A DNA stretch of 64,000 nt, from assembly GCF_036067295.1 (NCBI RefSeq), contig NZ_CP107954.1, forward strand, positions 4,650,001 to 4,714,000, in the 5' to 3' direction. This document shows positions 34,780 through 43,412 of this stretch, piece after piece. Source of the DNA: Kribbella sp. NBC_00382. GTDB taxonomy: Bacteria; Actinomycetota; Actinomycetes; Propionibacteriales; Kribbellaceae. The translations under genes and the position numbers were made by a program. The first letter of the stretch is position 1; each line of letters opens with the position of its first letter. The notes under the pieces were generated by a model. The model searched no databases. It worked only from the letters and a program-made list of their open reading frames with translations, and was not told the DNA's origin.

Positions 34780-34879
34780 GTCCCGCTCGACAGGAGGTAC
34801 TCGACTGTTCGCCGTGGGTAGTCGGCCGGCTGAGCGTGGCGACCGCCGCCGACGGCGGGTACCTCCTGTCGAGCGGGAC
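34780..34879. mobile_element. 100-bp element with 21-bp terminal inverted repeats, copy 1
   Basis: Ends GTCCCGCTCGACAGGAGG... and its exact complement form perfect 21-bp inverted repeats (34780-34800, 34859-34879) around 58 bp. An equal-length copy lies at 46644-46743; in both, TGAGCGTGG sits at the same offset, 51 bp from the left end, while most of the rest of the interior differs. It looks like a MITE-type or structured repeat. It lies between the two divergent ROK operons. No target duplication is evident. Confidence 0.75.
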
Positions 34880-34885
34880 GAGCCG

Positions 34886-34914
34886 TTGACAGCGGTCGGC
34901 GACCGGCCTAGCTT
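34886..34914 (+). promoter_or_regulatory. promoter of the rightward ROK-GH31 operon
   Basis: TTGACA (34886-34891), a 17-nt spacer and TAGCTT (34909-34914), a near-consensus promoter, 6 bp beyond the end of the 100-bp element. Expected start about 34921. Confidence 0.7.
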
Positions 34915-34934
34915 TTGGGGACTTCCTTCGGTGA

Positions 34935-34945
34935 CCTTAGTAAGG
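34935..34945. promoter_or_regulatory. candidate ROK operator CCTTAGTAAGG
   Basis: Perfect 11-bp palindrome in the 5' leader, sharing the TTAGT core with the operator at 34728-34750 across the divergent gap. It abuts the likely start codon of the second ROK gene, so binding would block transcription or initiation. Confidence 0.5.
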
Positions 34946-36168
34946 TGGTGGGGCGGGTGCAGCCGGTTCGGGTGGGGAGCAAGGAGCTGATCCGGGAGAT
35001 CAACTCGTCGCTGGTGCTGGGGGAGCTGCGCGGCGGGCTGGTGTCGCGGACGGAGCTGGCCAAGCGGACCGGGTTGAGCCTGCCGACCGTCTCCGAGATC
35101 GTGGCGGAGCTGATCGGCTCCGGGGTGATCGAGGAGCGCGAGACGGCGTCGTCCGGGGGTGGGCGGCGGCCCGTGCTGCTCGGGCTGAAGCCTGACGCTG
35201 GGTATGTGATCGGCATCAAGGTCACCGAGACCCGCGTGATCGCCGTACTCACCGACCTCAACGCCGGGATCGTGGAGCGGGCGACCGCGAGCCTGGGTGA
35301 CGACGACGTCGCGACTGTCGTGCGGGCGATCGCGGGGGTGGTCAAGAAGCTCCGCGCGGCGGCGTCTCGCCATTCGGGTGGTGGGGCGCGGCCGAGCCCC
35401 GTGTACGGCGTTGGTGTCGGGCTCGCTGGTGTGATTGACCGGGCCAGCGGGGTGGTTCGGCATGCGACGTACGCCGATTGGCGCGATGTCGACCTGGCTG
35501 GGTTGCTGACCAAGCGCACCGGGTTGCCCGTGGTGGTGGACAACGATGTGAACACGTTGGTCGCCAATGAGCAGTGGTTCGGGGCCGGGCGGGGTGTCTC
35601 CGACGTGGCTGTGGTCAGCATCGGGCGTGGTGTCGGGCTCGGTATGGTGCTCGACGGCCGGCTGTACCGCGGTGCCGGGGGCGGCGCGGGCGAGTTCGGA
35701 CATACGAAGGTCGTTGCCGACGGCCCGCTTTGTGACTGTGGCGGCCGCGGCTGCCTGGAAGCTCTGATCGGTGAGCCCGCCATCCTCACCGCGACCGGCA
35801 GCACCACCATTGAGCAGGCTGTCGCCGCCGCCCGAGGTGGCGATCAAACCGCTGTCGATGTCTTCGATCAAGTCGGCCGCACCCTGGGAACGGCCGTCGG
35901 CAATCTCGTCAACCTGCTGAATCCCAAGCTGATCGTGCTCGCCGGCGAGGGTACGCGGGCGAGCAATCTGTTCCTTCCCGGCTTCGAGGAAGCCTTGCAA
36001 CTAGCTGTGTTCGACGGACTCCAGCGCGAGCTGGACGTGGTCGTCGACGACTGGGACGACGAAGCCTGGGCGCAAGGCGCCGCGGGCCTTTTCCTGGGCG
36101 AACTCTTCCAGCCCAACCTCCGCCCCGACGAGGCCGACCGCCCGTCCCTCACCAAACGTTCCGCCTGA
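34945..36168 (+). CDS. ROK family regulator, first gene of the rightward operon
   Basis: A regulator of about 407 residues: winged helix (SRTELAKRTGLSLPTVSEIV) and ROK domain with zinc cluster CDCGGRGCLEALIG and [10 protein letters not shown]. The start is uncertain: GTG at 34945, 34948 or 34957 all lie downstream of the predicted transcription start; an in-frame TTG at 34915 lies upstream of it. Gap to the secreted GH31 is 28 bp. Two different ROK proteins flank one gap, so cross-regulation is likely. Confidence 0.9.
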   Translation: MVGRVQPVRVGSKELIREINSSLVLGELRGGLVSRTELAKRTGLSLPTVSEIVAELIGSGVIEERETASSGGGRRPVLLGLKPDAGYVIGIKVTETRVIAVLTDLNAGIVERATASLGDDDVATVVRAIAGVVKKLRAAASRHSGGGARPSPVYGVGVGLAGVIDRASGVVRHATYADWRDVDLAGLLTKRTGLPVVVDNDVNTLVANEQWFGAGRGVSDVAVVSIGRGVGLGMVLDGRLYRGAGGGAGEFGHTKVVADGPLCDCGGRGCLEALIGEPAILTATGSTTIEQAVAAARGGDQTAVDVFDQVGRTLGTAVGNLVNLLNPKLIVLAGEGTRASNLFLPGFEEALQLAVFDGLQRELDVVVDDWDDEAWAQGAAGLFLGELFQPNLRPDEADRPSLTKRSA

Positions 36169-36196
36169 AATCTTCTCTCTGAAGTGAGGCCTGTCC

Positions 36197-39100
36197 ATGA
36201 CCCATGCCCTGACGAAGCCGCGAAGGCGGTGGGTCGCTGCGCTCCTGGTGCTCGCAGCGGTCATCTTCCAGCTGTCCCCGACGCCCGCCTTCGCCGGCAC
36301 GCTGACCGGCGTCTTCCACGCCCCGTACGGCGCCGACGAGCTCTACAACACCGCCCTGACCGAGCGCGCCCCGCGCGACCCGATGGCCGGCGAGGCTGTC
36401 CAGATCAAGGCAACCACCTGGCCGATCTCCTCGGGTCAGACCGTCTGGATCACCTGGACCAAGAACGGCGTCAACCAGACGCCCATCGGCGGCGCTTTCG
36501 ACTACAACAGCGGCAACAACACGTACTGGAAGGTCGCGCTCGGCACCTTCGCGCGCGGTGACCAGATCACCTACACAGTCAATGCCGACGTCGACGGCGC
36601 GAACCAGAAGACCACCGGCCCGTTCTCCTTCGCCGTGACCTCGTACTCCGGTACGGGCAACGTCTCCGGCTTCGTCAACAACGGCACCAGCGTCGACGTC
36701 ACGACCGGCGACACCGCTGGCAGCTTCACCCCGAAGGTCCGCTTCGCCTTCCCCGCGATCGATCGCTTCCACGTCCAGGTCGCCCCGACGGGCAGCGGAC
36801 TCAACATCACCGGCTCCTCGGCGTACACGGTGACCGACAGCGCGGGCACTCTCCAGATCGCCACCACCAAGGTCGTCCTCAAGATCCAGAAGTCGCCGTA
36901 CCGGGTGGCCGTCTACAAGGGCGACGGCACGACGCTCATCGCGAGGCAGTACGACCCGGCGACCTTCCGCAACACGGGCTGGGCAAGCGACGGCAGTACG
37001 ACGGTGACGAAGGTCGAGGACCACTGGCTCTCACCGGCCGGCGAACGCTTCGAAGGACTCGGGGAGCGGTACGACGCACTCGACCAGCGCGGCAAGGACG
37101 TCCACAACTACGTCTACAACCAGTACCAGGACCAGGGCCCGACCGCCCGTACGTACCTCAGCGTCCCGTTCGTCACGAACACCGCCGGCTACGGCATCTA
37201 CGTGCCCAGCACCCGGTACTCCGTGTTCAACCTCGGCACCCACCTCAGCGACATGGCCGGGTTCACCGTCGACACCGGCGGCGCCCTCAACTCGACGGTC
37301 GACTACTACTTCTTCACCGGTACGCGGGCAGAGATGCTCGACCAGTACACGGCGACCACCGCACGACCCAAGCTGCCGCCGAAATGGTCGTTCGGGCTCT
37401 GGGGCTCCGCGAACGAGTGGAACACCCAGGCCGAGGTCAACGCCGAGCTCGCCAACATGACGTCGAACCAGATCCCGCACAGCGCGATGGTGCTCGAGCA
37501 GTGGAGCGACGAGGCGACCTTCTACCTGTGGCACGGCGCGACGTACACGCCGAAGCCGGGCAACCAGGCGCTCACCTATGCCGACCTGACCTTCCCGGCC
37601 GGCGGTGAGTGGACCGATCCGAAGGCGATGGTGACGGCCGCCCACAACCAGGGCGTCAAGATGGTGCTCTGGCAGATCCCGGTGCTGAAGCAGGACTTCG
37701 ACACCAATCCTCCGACGGCTCCGCAGCAACACGTCAACGACCGTGACTATGCCGTTGCCCAGGGCTACGTTCTCGGCGATGGTGCCGGCGGCCCCTACCG
37801 GATCCCGGCCGGGCAGTGGTTCGGCAACAGCACGGTGCCCGACTTCACCAAGACGGCCGCGACCAACTGGTGGATGAGCAAGCGCTCCTACCTGTTCGAC
37901 GACGTCGGCATCGACGGCCTCAAGACCGATGGCAGCGAGGCGGTCTTCGGTCGCAACGTGACGAGTGGTTCCGGTCGCAAGGGCGACGAGCTGCACAACG
38001 CCTATCCGAACGAGTACACCCGGGCGTACAACGACTTCGTCACCACTAAGAAAGGTGCCCAGGGCACCTTGTTCAGCCGCGGCGGTACTTCGGGAGCCCA
38101 GGCGAACTCGATCTTCTGGGCCGGTGACCAGGCGTCCACCTTCGATGCGTTCCAGCAGGCAGTACGGGCCGGCCAGAGCGCGGGCGCGTCGGGCATCCCG
38201 TTCTGGTCGTGGGACATGGCCGGATTCACCGGGACATTCCCGAGCAGCGAGCTCTATCTCCGGGCCGCGGCGCAGTCGACCTTCTCGCCGATCATGCAGT
38301 ACCACTCGGAGAAGTCGAACCCGGGCGTCTCCGAGGCCCGTACGCCGTGGAACGTCCAGGCACGGTCCGGCGACACGACCGTCATCCCGAAGTTCCGCAA
38401 GTTCGCCAACACCCGGATGAACCTGATCCCGTACCTCTACACCGAGGCCAAGAACGCCTCCACCACAGGCCTGCCGATGATGCAGTCGATGAGCATGGCC
38501 TTCCCTGGCGACACGACGGCGGCGGCGCAGGACCAGCAGTACATGTTCGGCCGGCAGTTGCTGGTGGCACCGATCACGACCCAGGGCGCAACCAGCAAGA
38601 ACGTCTACCTGCCTGCCGGTGAGTGGTACGACTTCTGGAACGGCGGTCGTGCGCAAGGCGCCGGTACGAAGGTCTACAACGCCGACACCGGCACGATCCC
38701 CGTCTACGCCAAGGCCGGCGCGATCGTCCCGCTCAACCTGAACGCGAACTACGAGCTCGGCGGCAACATCGGCAACAGCGTCGACACCTACACGAACCTT
38801 GCCTTCCGCATCTATCCGTCGGGCACGACGAGCTACGGGTACTTCGAGGACTCGGCGAACCAGACCCGAACGGTCACCTCGACGGAGAACTTCGCCGGTC
38901 ATCAGGTGACGGTGAGCGTTCCGCCGCTCGCCACCAAGAGCACGCTGCAGGTGGCGTCGAGCAAGCCGTCGTCGGTGACGAAGGATGGCGTGGCGATGAC
39001 TGCGCACGCGACGCTCGCCGCGTTGCAAGGCGCGACGGAGGGTTGGTACTGGGATCCGGTCCAGCAGCTCACGCTGGTGAAGACGGCGTCGAGTGCGGCG

Positions 39101-39508
39101 GCGCGGAGCGTAGTACTGAACGGTGTCGACAAGGCTGCTTATGAAGCTGAGTTCGGCAGCAACACCGGTACTACGGTGAACACCGATCACGCCGGATTCA
39201 CCGGCACCGGATTCGTCGACGGGTTCGAAACCGCGGGCGATGCCGTACAGGTCGACACCAATGCGGCGGTCACCGGCAGCCACGTGATCAAGCTGCGCTA
39301 CTCCAACGGCGCGGCGACCACGGCGACCCGCACGATCCAGGTGGATGGCGTGAGTGTCGGCTCGATCAACCTGCCGAGCACCGGCAACTGGGACACCTGG
39401 GGGACAGCCACGCTGACCACCAGCCTCACCGCAGGCAAACGCGTGGTGAAGGTGGTCTACGGCTCTGGTGGAGTCAACCTCGACAACATTTCGGTGGCGC
39501 GGCCATGA
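36197..39508 (+). CDS. secreted GH31 enzyme with C-terminal CBM35/6-like module (3-alpha-isomaltosyltransferase-like)
   Basis: A 1103-residue exported protein; signal peptide ends near PTPAFA. An Ig-like N-terminal domain (about 35-150) precedes the GH31 barrel with nucleophile Asp578 in LKTDGSEAVFG and acid/base Asp644 in FWAGDQAST. Residues about 995-1103 are a carbohydrate-binding module (TGFVDGFETAG, LRYSNGA, NLDNISVARP). Length and order resemble the cycloalternan-forming 3-alpha-isomaltosyltransferases of about 1090 residues. Transglycosylation versus hydrolysis cannot be read from sequence. Its stop overlaps the next GH31 start (ATGA). Confidence 0.9.
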   Translation: MTHALTKPRRRWVAALLVLAAVIFQLSPTPAFAGTLTGVFHAPYGADELYNTALTERAPRDPMAGEAVQIKATTWPISSGQTVWITWTKNGVNQTPIGGAFDYNSGNNTYWKVALGTFARGDQITYTVNADVDGANQKTTGPFSFAVTSYSGTGNVSGFVNNGTSVDVTTGDTAGSFTPKVRFAFPAIDRFHVQVAPTGSGLNITGSSAYTVTDSAGTLQIATTKVVLKIQKSPYRVAVYKGDGTTLIARQYDPATFRNTGWASDGSTTVTKVEDHWLSPAGERFEGLGERYDALDQRGKDVHNYVYNQYQDQGPTARTYLSVPFVTNTAGYGIYVPSTRYSVFNLGTHLSDMAGFTVDTGGALNSTVDYYFFTGTRAEMLDQYTATTARPKLPPKWSFGLWGSANEWNTQAEVNAELANMTSNQIPHSAMVLEQWSDEATFYLWHGATYTPKPGNQALTYADLTFPAGGEWTDPKAMVTAAHNQGVKMVLWQIPVLKQDFDTNPPTAPQQHVNDRDYAVAQGYVLGDGAGGPYRIPAGQWFGNSTVPDFTKTAATNWWMSKRSYLFDDVGIDGLKTDGSEAVFGRNVTSGSGRKGDELHNAYPNEYTRAYNDFVTTKKGAQGTLFSRGGTSGAQANSIFWAGDQASTFDAFQQAVRAGQSAGASGIPFWSWDMAGFTGTFPSSELYLRAAAQSTFSPIMQYHSEKSNPGVSEARTPWNVQARSGDTTVIPKFRKFANTRMNLIPYLYTEAKNASTTGLPMMQSMSMAFPGDTTAAAQDQQYMFGRQLLVAPITTQGATSKNVYLPAGEWYDFWNGGRAQGAGTKVYNADTGTIPVYAKAGAIVPLNLNANYELGGNIGNSVDTYTNLAFRIYPSGTTSYGYFEDSANQTRTVTSTENFAGHQVTVSVPPLATKSTLQVASSKPSSVTKDGVAMTAHATLAALQGATEGWYWDPVQQLTLVKTASSAAARSVVLNGVDKAAYEAEFGSNTGTTVNTDHAGFTGTGFVDGFETAGDAVQVDTNAAVTGSHVIKLRYSNGAATTATRTIQVDGVSVGSINLPSTGNWDTWGTATLTTSLTAGKRVVKVVYGSGGVNLDNISVARP

Positions 39509-42372
39509 GGGGCCGGACGAGCATGCTCGCGCGGCTGCTGGGCTTGGTGCTGCTGGTGCCGATGCTGGTTGTCCTGCCGGTGCAGGCGGCTCAGGCCGCG
39601 GTGCAGCGGGTTCAGTTCACTGCCGGGGGCAACTACTTGGTGGTGGAGTTTCTCGATGACGATCTGGTGCACTTCGAGATGGGAGCGGGGGCCGGACCTG
39701 GTACCGGGTCGCCGATCTTCACCACCGATCAGATCGCCAAGACCAACTATCCCGGGCCGACCAGCCTCAACCAGGTCGGCGGAGTACTGACGACACCGGG
39801 CATCAAGGTCGACGTCAACACGACGACCCTGTGCGCGACCGTCTACGACACCGCCCGTACGCCGCAACTCCTGCTCAACACGACCTGCCCGCGCAATCTC
39901 AGTCAGGCGTGGAAGGGGTTGAGCTTCACCAAGTCGTCGATGCAGAACGCGTACGGGCTCGGCGAGCAGTTCTTCATGGGTGGCAGCGCCGACGGCGACT
40001 GGGTCGGGCGGCAACGTACGAGCGGTACCTACGGCAACGCGATGCTCTACGACACGGACAACGGGCCGGTCGCCAACGCGCAGATCCCGGTGCTGTTCGC
40101 GGTCGGCGCCAACACCACCAACTACGGGATGTTCGTCGACCAGGTCTACAAGCAGGACTGGAACCTGACCGGCGACCCGTGGACGATGGACACCTTCGGC
40201 GATCAGCTCCGGTGGTACGTGATGAGCGGACCCGATCTGCCCGACCTCCGCAAGGACTATCTCGAACTGACCGGCCGTCCGCCGGTACCGCCGAAGAAGG
40301 CGTTCGGCCTCTGGATGTCGGAGTACGGCTACGACAACTGGAACGAGATCGACACCACGCTGTCCGGATTGCGCGCGAACAAGTTCCCGACCGACGGCGT
40401 GATGCTCGACGTCAACTGGTTCGGCGGCGTGACGGCCGGCTCGGACAGCACCCGGATGGGCACGCTCGAGTGGGACCCGGTCAACTTCCCCAATGCGGCG
40501 ACCAAGCTGGCGGCGTACAAGAACACCAACGGCGTCGGCGTGATGACGATCGAGGAGTCGTACGTCGGCAAGAACTTGCCCGAGCACACGTCGATGGCGT
40601 CGTCGGGCTACCTGATCCGGGCGGGCTGCTCGAGTTGCAGCCCGGCGTACCTGACCGGGAACGACTGGTGGGGGCGCGGCGGCATGATCGACTGGACCCA
40701 GCCGGCCGCGAGCGCGCAGTGGCACAACACCCAGCGGCAGCCGCTGATCAACGACGGCGTGATGGGTCATTGGCTCGATCTGGGTGAGCCCGAGATGTAC
40801 GACGCCGGCGACTGGACGTCCGGGTTGCTCGCGGGCAAGCATGCGCACTCCGACTACCACAACCTCTACAACCTCGAATGGGCGAAGGGGATCGCGAAGG
40901 GCTACACAGACAACGCCGTACAGCAGAGGCCGTTCATGCTGGCCCGATCCGCGGCCGGCGGTATCCAGCGGACCGGTACGGCGATGTGGTCCGGCGACAT
41001 CGGCTCCAAGCTCACGGCGCTCGCGTCGCAGCAGAACGTGCAGATGCAGATGTCCATGTCGGGCATCGACTACTTCGGCTCCGACATCGGCGGCTTCCGG
41101 CGCGAGATGCTGGACAGCGATCTGAACGAGCTCTACACCCAGTGGTTCGCGAACTCGTCCTGGTTCGACGTCCCGATCCGGCCGCACACCGAGAACCTCT
41201 GCAACTGCGCCGAGACCTCGCCCGACTCGATCGGCGACGTACCGAGCAACCTGGCCAACCTGCGTCAGCGGTACGAGCTCACGCCGTACTACTACTCGCT
41301 CGCGCATCGCGCCAACACGACCGGCGAACCGCTCATTCCGCCGCTGGTCTACCAGTACCAGAACGACCCGAACGTGCGGGAGGTCGGCCACGAGAAGCTG
41401 ATCGGCAAGGACCTGCTCGTCGGCGTCGCGGCCGGGGCGAACCAGCGCAAGCGGGACGTCTACCTGCCGGCCGGTACCTGGTTCGACTACTACACCAACA
41501 CCAAGACGGTCAGTACCGGGCAGAACCTGACCGACGTACCGCTGTGGCGCAACGGCAAGTTCCAACTGCCCGCGTACGCCCGGGCCGGCGCGATCATCCC
41601 GAAGATGTACGTCGACGACCAGACGATGAACGTGGTCGGCAAGCGGGCCGACGGGACGACTCGCAACGAGCTGGTCGCCCGGGTCTACTCGGACTCGACC
41701 GCCTCGTCGTTCACGCTGGCCGAGGACGACGGCTCGACGATCGGGTACCAGACCGGGGCGAAGCGGACGACCGATCTGACCCAGTCGCGGGCCGGCAACA
41801 CGGCGACGGTGGGCGTCGCGGCGTCCTCCGGTACGTACACCGGGGCGCCGTCGTCTCGTCAGAACGTGGTCGAGTTGGTGGCTGACACGCAGGCCTCGGG
41901 AGTCACGCTCAACGGGAGCGCGCTGACGCAATACGCGAACAAAGCGGCGTTCGATGCGGCTGGTAGCGGCTGGTACAACGCCGGCGGCAACCTGGTCGTC
42001 GCCAAGTCGGCGTCGCTGGCGGTCAGTACGGCGAAGTCGTTCGTCTTCACGCTCGGTCAAACGGTCGTTTCGAAGACCTTCAGCTGCTCCAACGGGACGA
42101 CGACGGCCGGGCAGTCGGTCTATGTCGTCGGCAGTGCGCCGCAGCTCGGGGCCTGGTCGGTGGCGAGCGCGGTGAAGCTGGCGCCGTCCGCCTACCCGAC
42201 CTGGACGGGGACCATCAGTAACCTGCCGCCCAGCACGACCGTTGAATGGAAGTGCATCAAACGCCAGGAAGCGAACTATCCGGCGACGGCCGACCAGTGG
42301 GGCCCGGACCCGAACCTCTCGTTCACGACCCCCGCGACGGGCAGCGGCGGGACCGCCTCGGGCGGGTTCTGA
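39505..42372 (+). CDS. secreted GH31 enzyme with C-terminal CBM20 starch-binding module (6-alpha-glucosyltransferase-like)
   Basis: A 955-residue exported protein with a Sec signal peptide ending near QAAQA. GH31 nucleophile Asp425 lies in HWLDLGEPEMYD and acid/base Asp498 in MWSGDIGSK, a different subgroup from the preceding gene. The last 100 residues are CBM20-like (VYVVGSAPQLGAWSV, WECK-like VEWKCIKR), so it binds starch granules. Beside a CBM35-type GH31 it fits the role of 6-alpha-glucosyltransferase, first enzyme of cycloalternan synthesis. A secreted starch alpha-glucosidase is the alternative. A strong terminator follows. Confidence 0.9.
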   Translation: MRGRTSMLARLLGLVLLVPMLVVLPVQAAQAAVQRVQFTAGGNYLVVEFLDDDLVHFEMGAGAGPGTGSPIFTTDQIAKTNYPGPTSLNQVGGVLTTPGIKVDVNTTTLCATVYDTARTPQLLLNTTCPRNLSQAWKGLSFTKSSMQNAYGLGEQFFMGGSADGDWVGRQRTSGTYGNAMLYDTDNGPVANAQIPVLFAVGANTTNYGMFVDQVYKQDWNLTGDPWTMDTFGDQLRWYVMSGPDLPDLRKDYLELTGRPPVPPKKAFGLWMSEYGYDNWNEIDTTLSGLRANKFPTDGVMLDVNWFGGVTAGSDSTRMGTLEWDPVNFPNAATKLAAYKNTNGVGVMTIEESYVGKNLPEHTSMASSGYLIRAGCSSCSPAYLTGNDWWGRGGMIDWTQPAASAQWHNTQRQPLINDGVMGHWLDLGEPEMYDAGDWTSGLLAGKHAHSDYHNLYNLEWAKGIAKGYTDNAVQQRPFMLARSAAGGIQRTGTAMWSGDIGSKLTALASQQNVQMQMSMSGIDYFGSDIGGFRREMLDSDLNELYTQWFANSSWFDVPIRPHTENLCNCAETSPDSIGDVPSNLANLRQRYELTPYYYSLAHRANTTGEPLIPPLVYQYQNDPNVREVGHEKLIGKDLLVGVAAGANQRKRDVYLPAGTWFDYYTNTKTVSTGQNLTDVPLWRNGKFQLPAYARAGAIIPKMYVDDQTMNVVGKRADGTTRNELVARVYSDSTASSFTLAEDDGSTIGYQTGAKRTTDLTQSRAGNTATVGVAASSGTYTGAPSSRQNVVELVADTQASGVTLNGSALTQYANKAAFDAAGSGWYNAGGNLVVAKSASLAVSTAKSFVFTLGQTVVSKTFSCSNGTTTAGQSVYVVGSAPQLGAWSVASAVKLAPSAYPTWTGTISNLPPSTTVEWKCIKRQEANYPATADQWGPDPNLSFTTPATGSGGTASGGF

Positions 42373-42384
42373 ACCCCTCCCGGC

Positions 42385-42415
42385 AACGCGCTCTCCGGTA
42401 TCCGGAGAGCGCGTT
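42385..42415 (+). terminator. terminator of the secreted GH31 operon
   Basis: Perfect 14-bp stem AACGCGCTCTCCGG/CCGGAGAGCGCGTT with a TAT loop, 12 bp after the stop. No U-run follows, as is common in actinobacteria. Confidence 0.85.
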
Positions 42416-42422
42416 CCGGGTT

Positions 42423-42521
42423 CTGGACAGTCGTCCAGTTACTGGCACAGTGATGCCAGTGTCACCGGCTGTCAGACCCTCTGAGACCATCGTCACGTGC
42501 ACGTATGTCCTGAGTAAGGAC
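42423..42521. repeat. cluster of short inverted repeats
   Basis: CTGGAC-AGTC-GTCCAG (42423-42438), ACTGGCA-CAGTGA-TGCCAGT (42441-42460), ACGTGCACGT near 42493 and GTCCT-GAGTA-AGGAC near 42507 follow each other in 100 bp of otherwise gene-free DNA (42373-42687). They could be operator sites or transcript hairpins; no regulator is adjacent. Confidence 0.5.
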
Positions 42522-42687
42522 TGTGTGAAGAATCGCTGCTGACGGCTTTCCAGGCGTGGTTCGCACGCCGCGGGACCGTAAGTTCAGAGAGGTGTCGGTC
42601 GAAGTCAGGAGTGAACGAAGTGCAACGGGGCAGTCGGGTCGTGCCGTCGGCATGCCCGTCAGAACTGGCGTCGGCAGCGGTGCCGGG

Positions 42688-42948
42688 ATGACGCTGATCA
42701 ACAAGATCCTGATCGCCGCCGGCATGATCCTGCTACTGGCCGGCGTAGCCCTGGGCTTCCGCGCGGTCTCCGCCACCGGAACCAACTGCGGCTCCGTCTT
42801 CCAGCCGGCCGCCGGCATCACTCCCATGGCCTGCGACGGCCGCCTGAACAACGCAGCCACCCTGGTAACCCTGATCCTGGTAGCCGGCGGCCTCTGCCTA
42901 GCCGCCGCCCTAACCGTCAAGGTAGTCCGAGACCGCGTCACCGCCTGA
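42688..42948 (+). CDS. small two-helix membrane protein
   Basis: An 86-residue protein with two transmembrane helices around an external loop carrying two Cys (NCGSVFQPAAG and MACDGRLNN) that could form a disulphide. ATG 42688 (MTLINKILIAAG) removes a disordered N-terminus; an earlier in-frame ATG is at 42652. No family function recognised. Confidence 0.65.
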   Translation: MTLINKILIAAGMILLLAGVALGFRAVSATGTNCGSVFQPAAGITPMACDGRLNNAATLVTLILVAGGLCLAAALTVKVVRDRVTA

Positions 42949-43105
42949 GATACCCATCGGGGTAGGTGTAGCCGGCCGATCTTCCTGTGCCATTCGCTTG
43001 AGGAATCTCCGGGCCCGGGTCTGCCACAGCCGACGTTAGTACCGTGTAAGCCTGCTCAGGCTGGATCGCGCGTAGCGTCGTGGGCAACCTGAAGGAGCTG
43101 AGTTC

Positions 43106-43321
43106 ATGTTCGATCAGATGAGCATGCCGGTCCTGTTCGCGGTCCTGATCTCGACCCTCGCGGTCGTCAGCATCGGAGTCTTCATCGCCGTCCGGGTGAT
43201 GGGCGAGCGCGTCGCCACACCCCGGCCGAAAGCCGCCGTTCCAGCCTCGTCCCACCCGCAGGAACTGCCTGCGGCCAGCCCGGCGATCACTGACTCAACG
43301 CCACCGTCCGAGCTCACCTAG
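43106..43321 (+). CDS. small single-pass membrane protein
   Basis: A 71-residue protein with one N-terminal transmembrane helix (PVLFAVLISTLAVVSIGVF) and a Pro/Ala-rich tail. AAGGAG is spaced 8 nt from ATG 43106, which supports translation. Unrecognised. Confidence 0.7.
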   Translation: MFDQMSMPVLFAVLISTLAVVSIGVFIAVRVMGERVATPRPKAAVPASSHPQELPAASPAITDSTPPSELT

Positions 43322-43340
43322 GCCGTCGCCGAGTCGCGCG

Positions 43341-43382
43341 TGGGAAGGAAACCCGCATGTGTGGGTAGGAAATCCGCGTGCG
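43341..43382. promoter_or_regulatory. two 21-bp tandem repeats upstream of the epoxide hydrolase gene
   Basis: TGGGAAGGAAACCCGCATGT- and TGGGTAGGAAATCCGCGTGC-type units at 43341-43361 and 43362-43382 match at 17 of 21 bases. A 21-bp period puts both on one face of the helix, as expected of paired operator sites. They lie 31 bp before ATG 43413. Confidence 0.55.
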
Positions 43383-43412
43383 TGGGGGTGGGTGGTGGGG
43401 GAGGGTGTTGCT

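Noticed and set aside
39457-42060. 867-codon minus-strand open frame
   Set aside because: Antisense of the CBM20 GH31 gene, whose sense frame has signal peptide, catalytic motifs and binding module.
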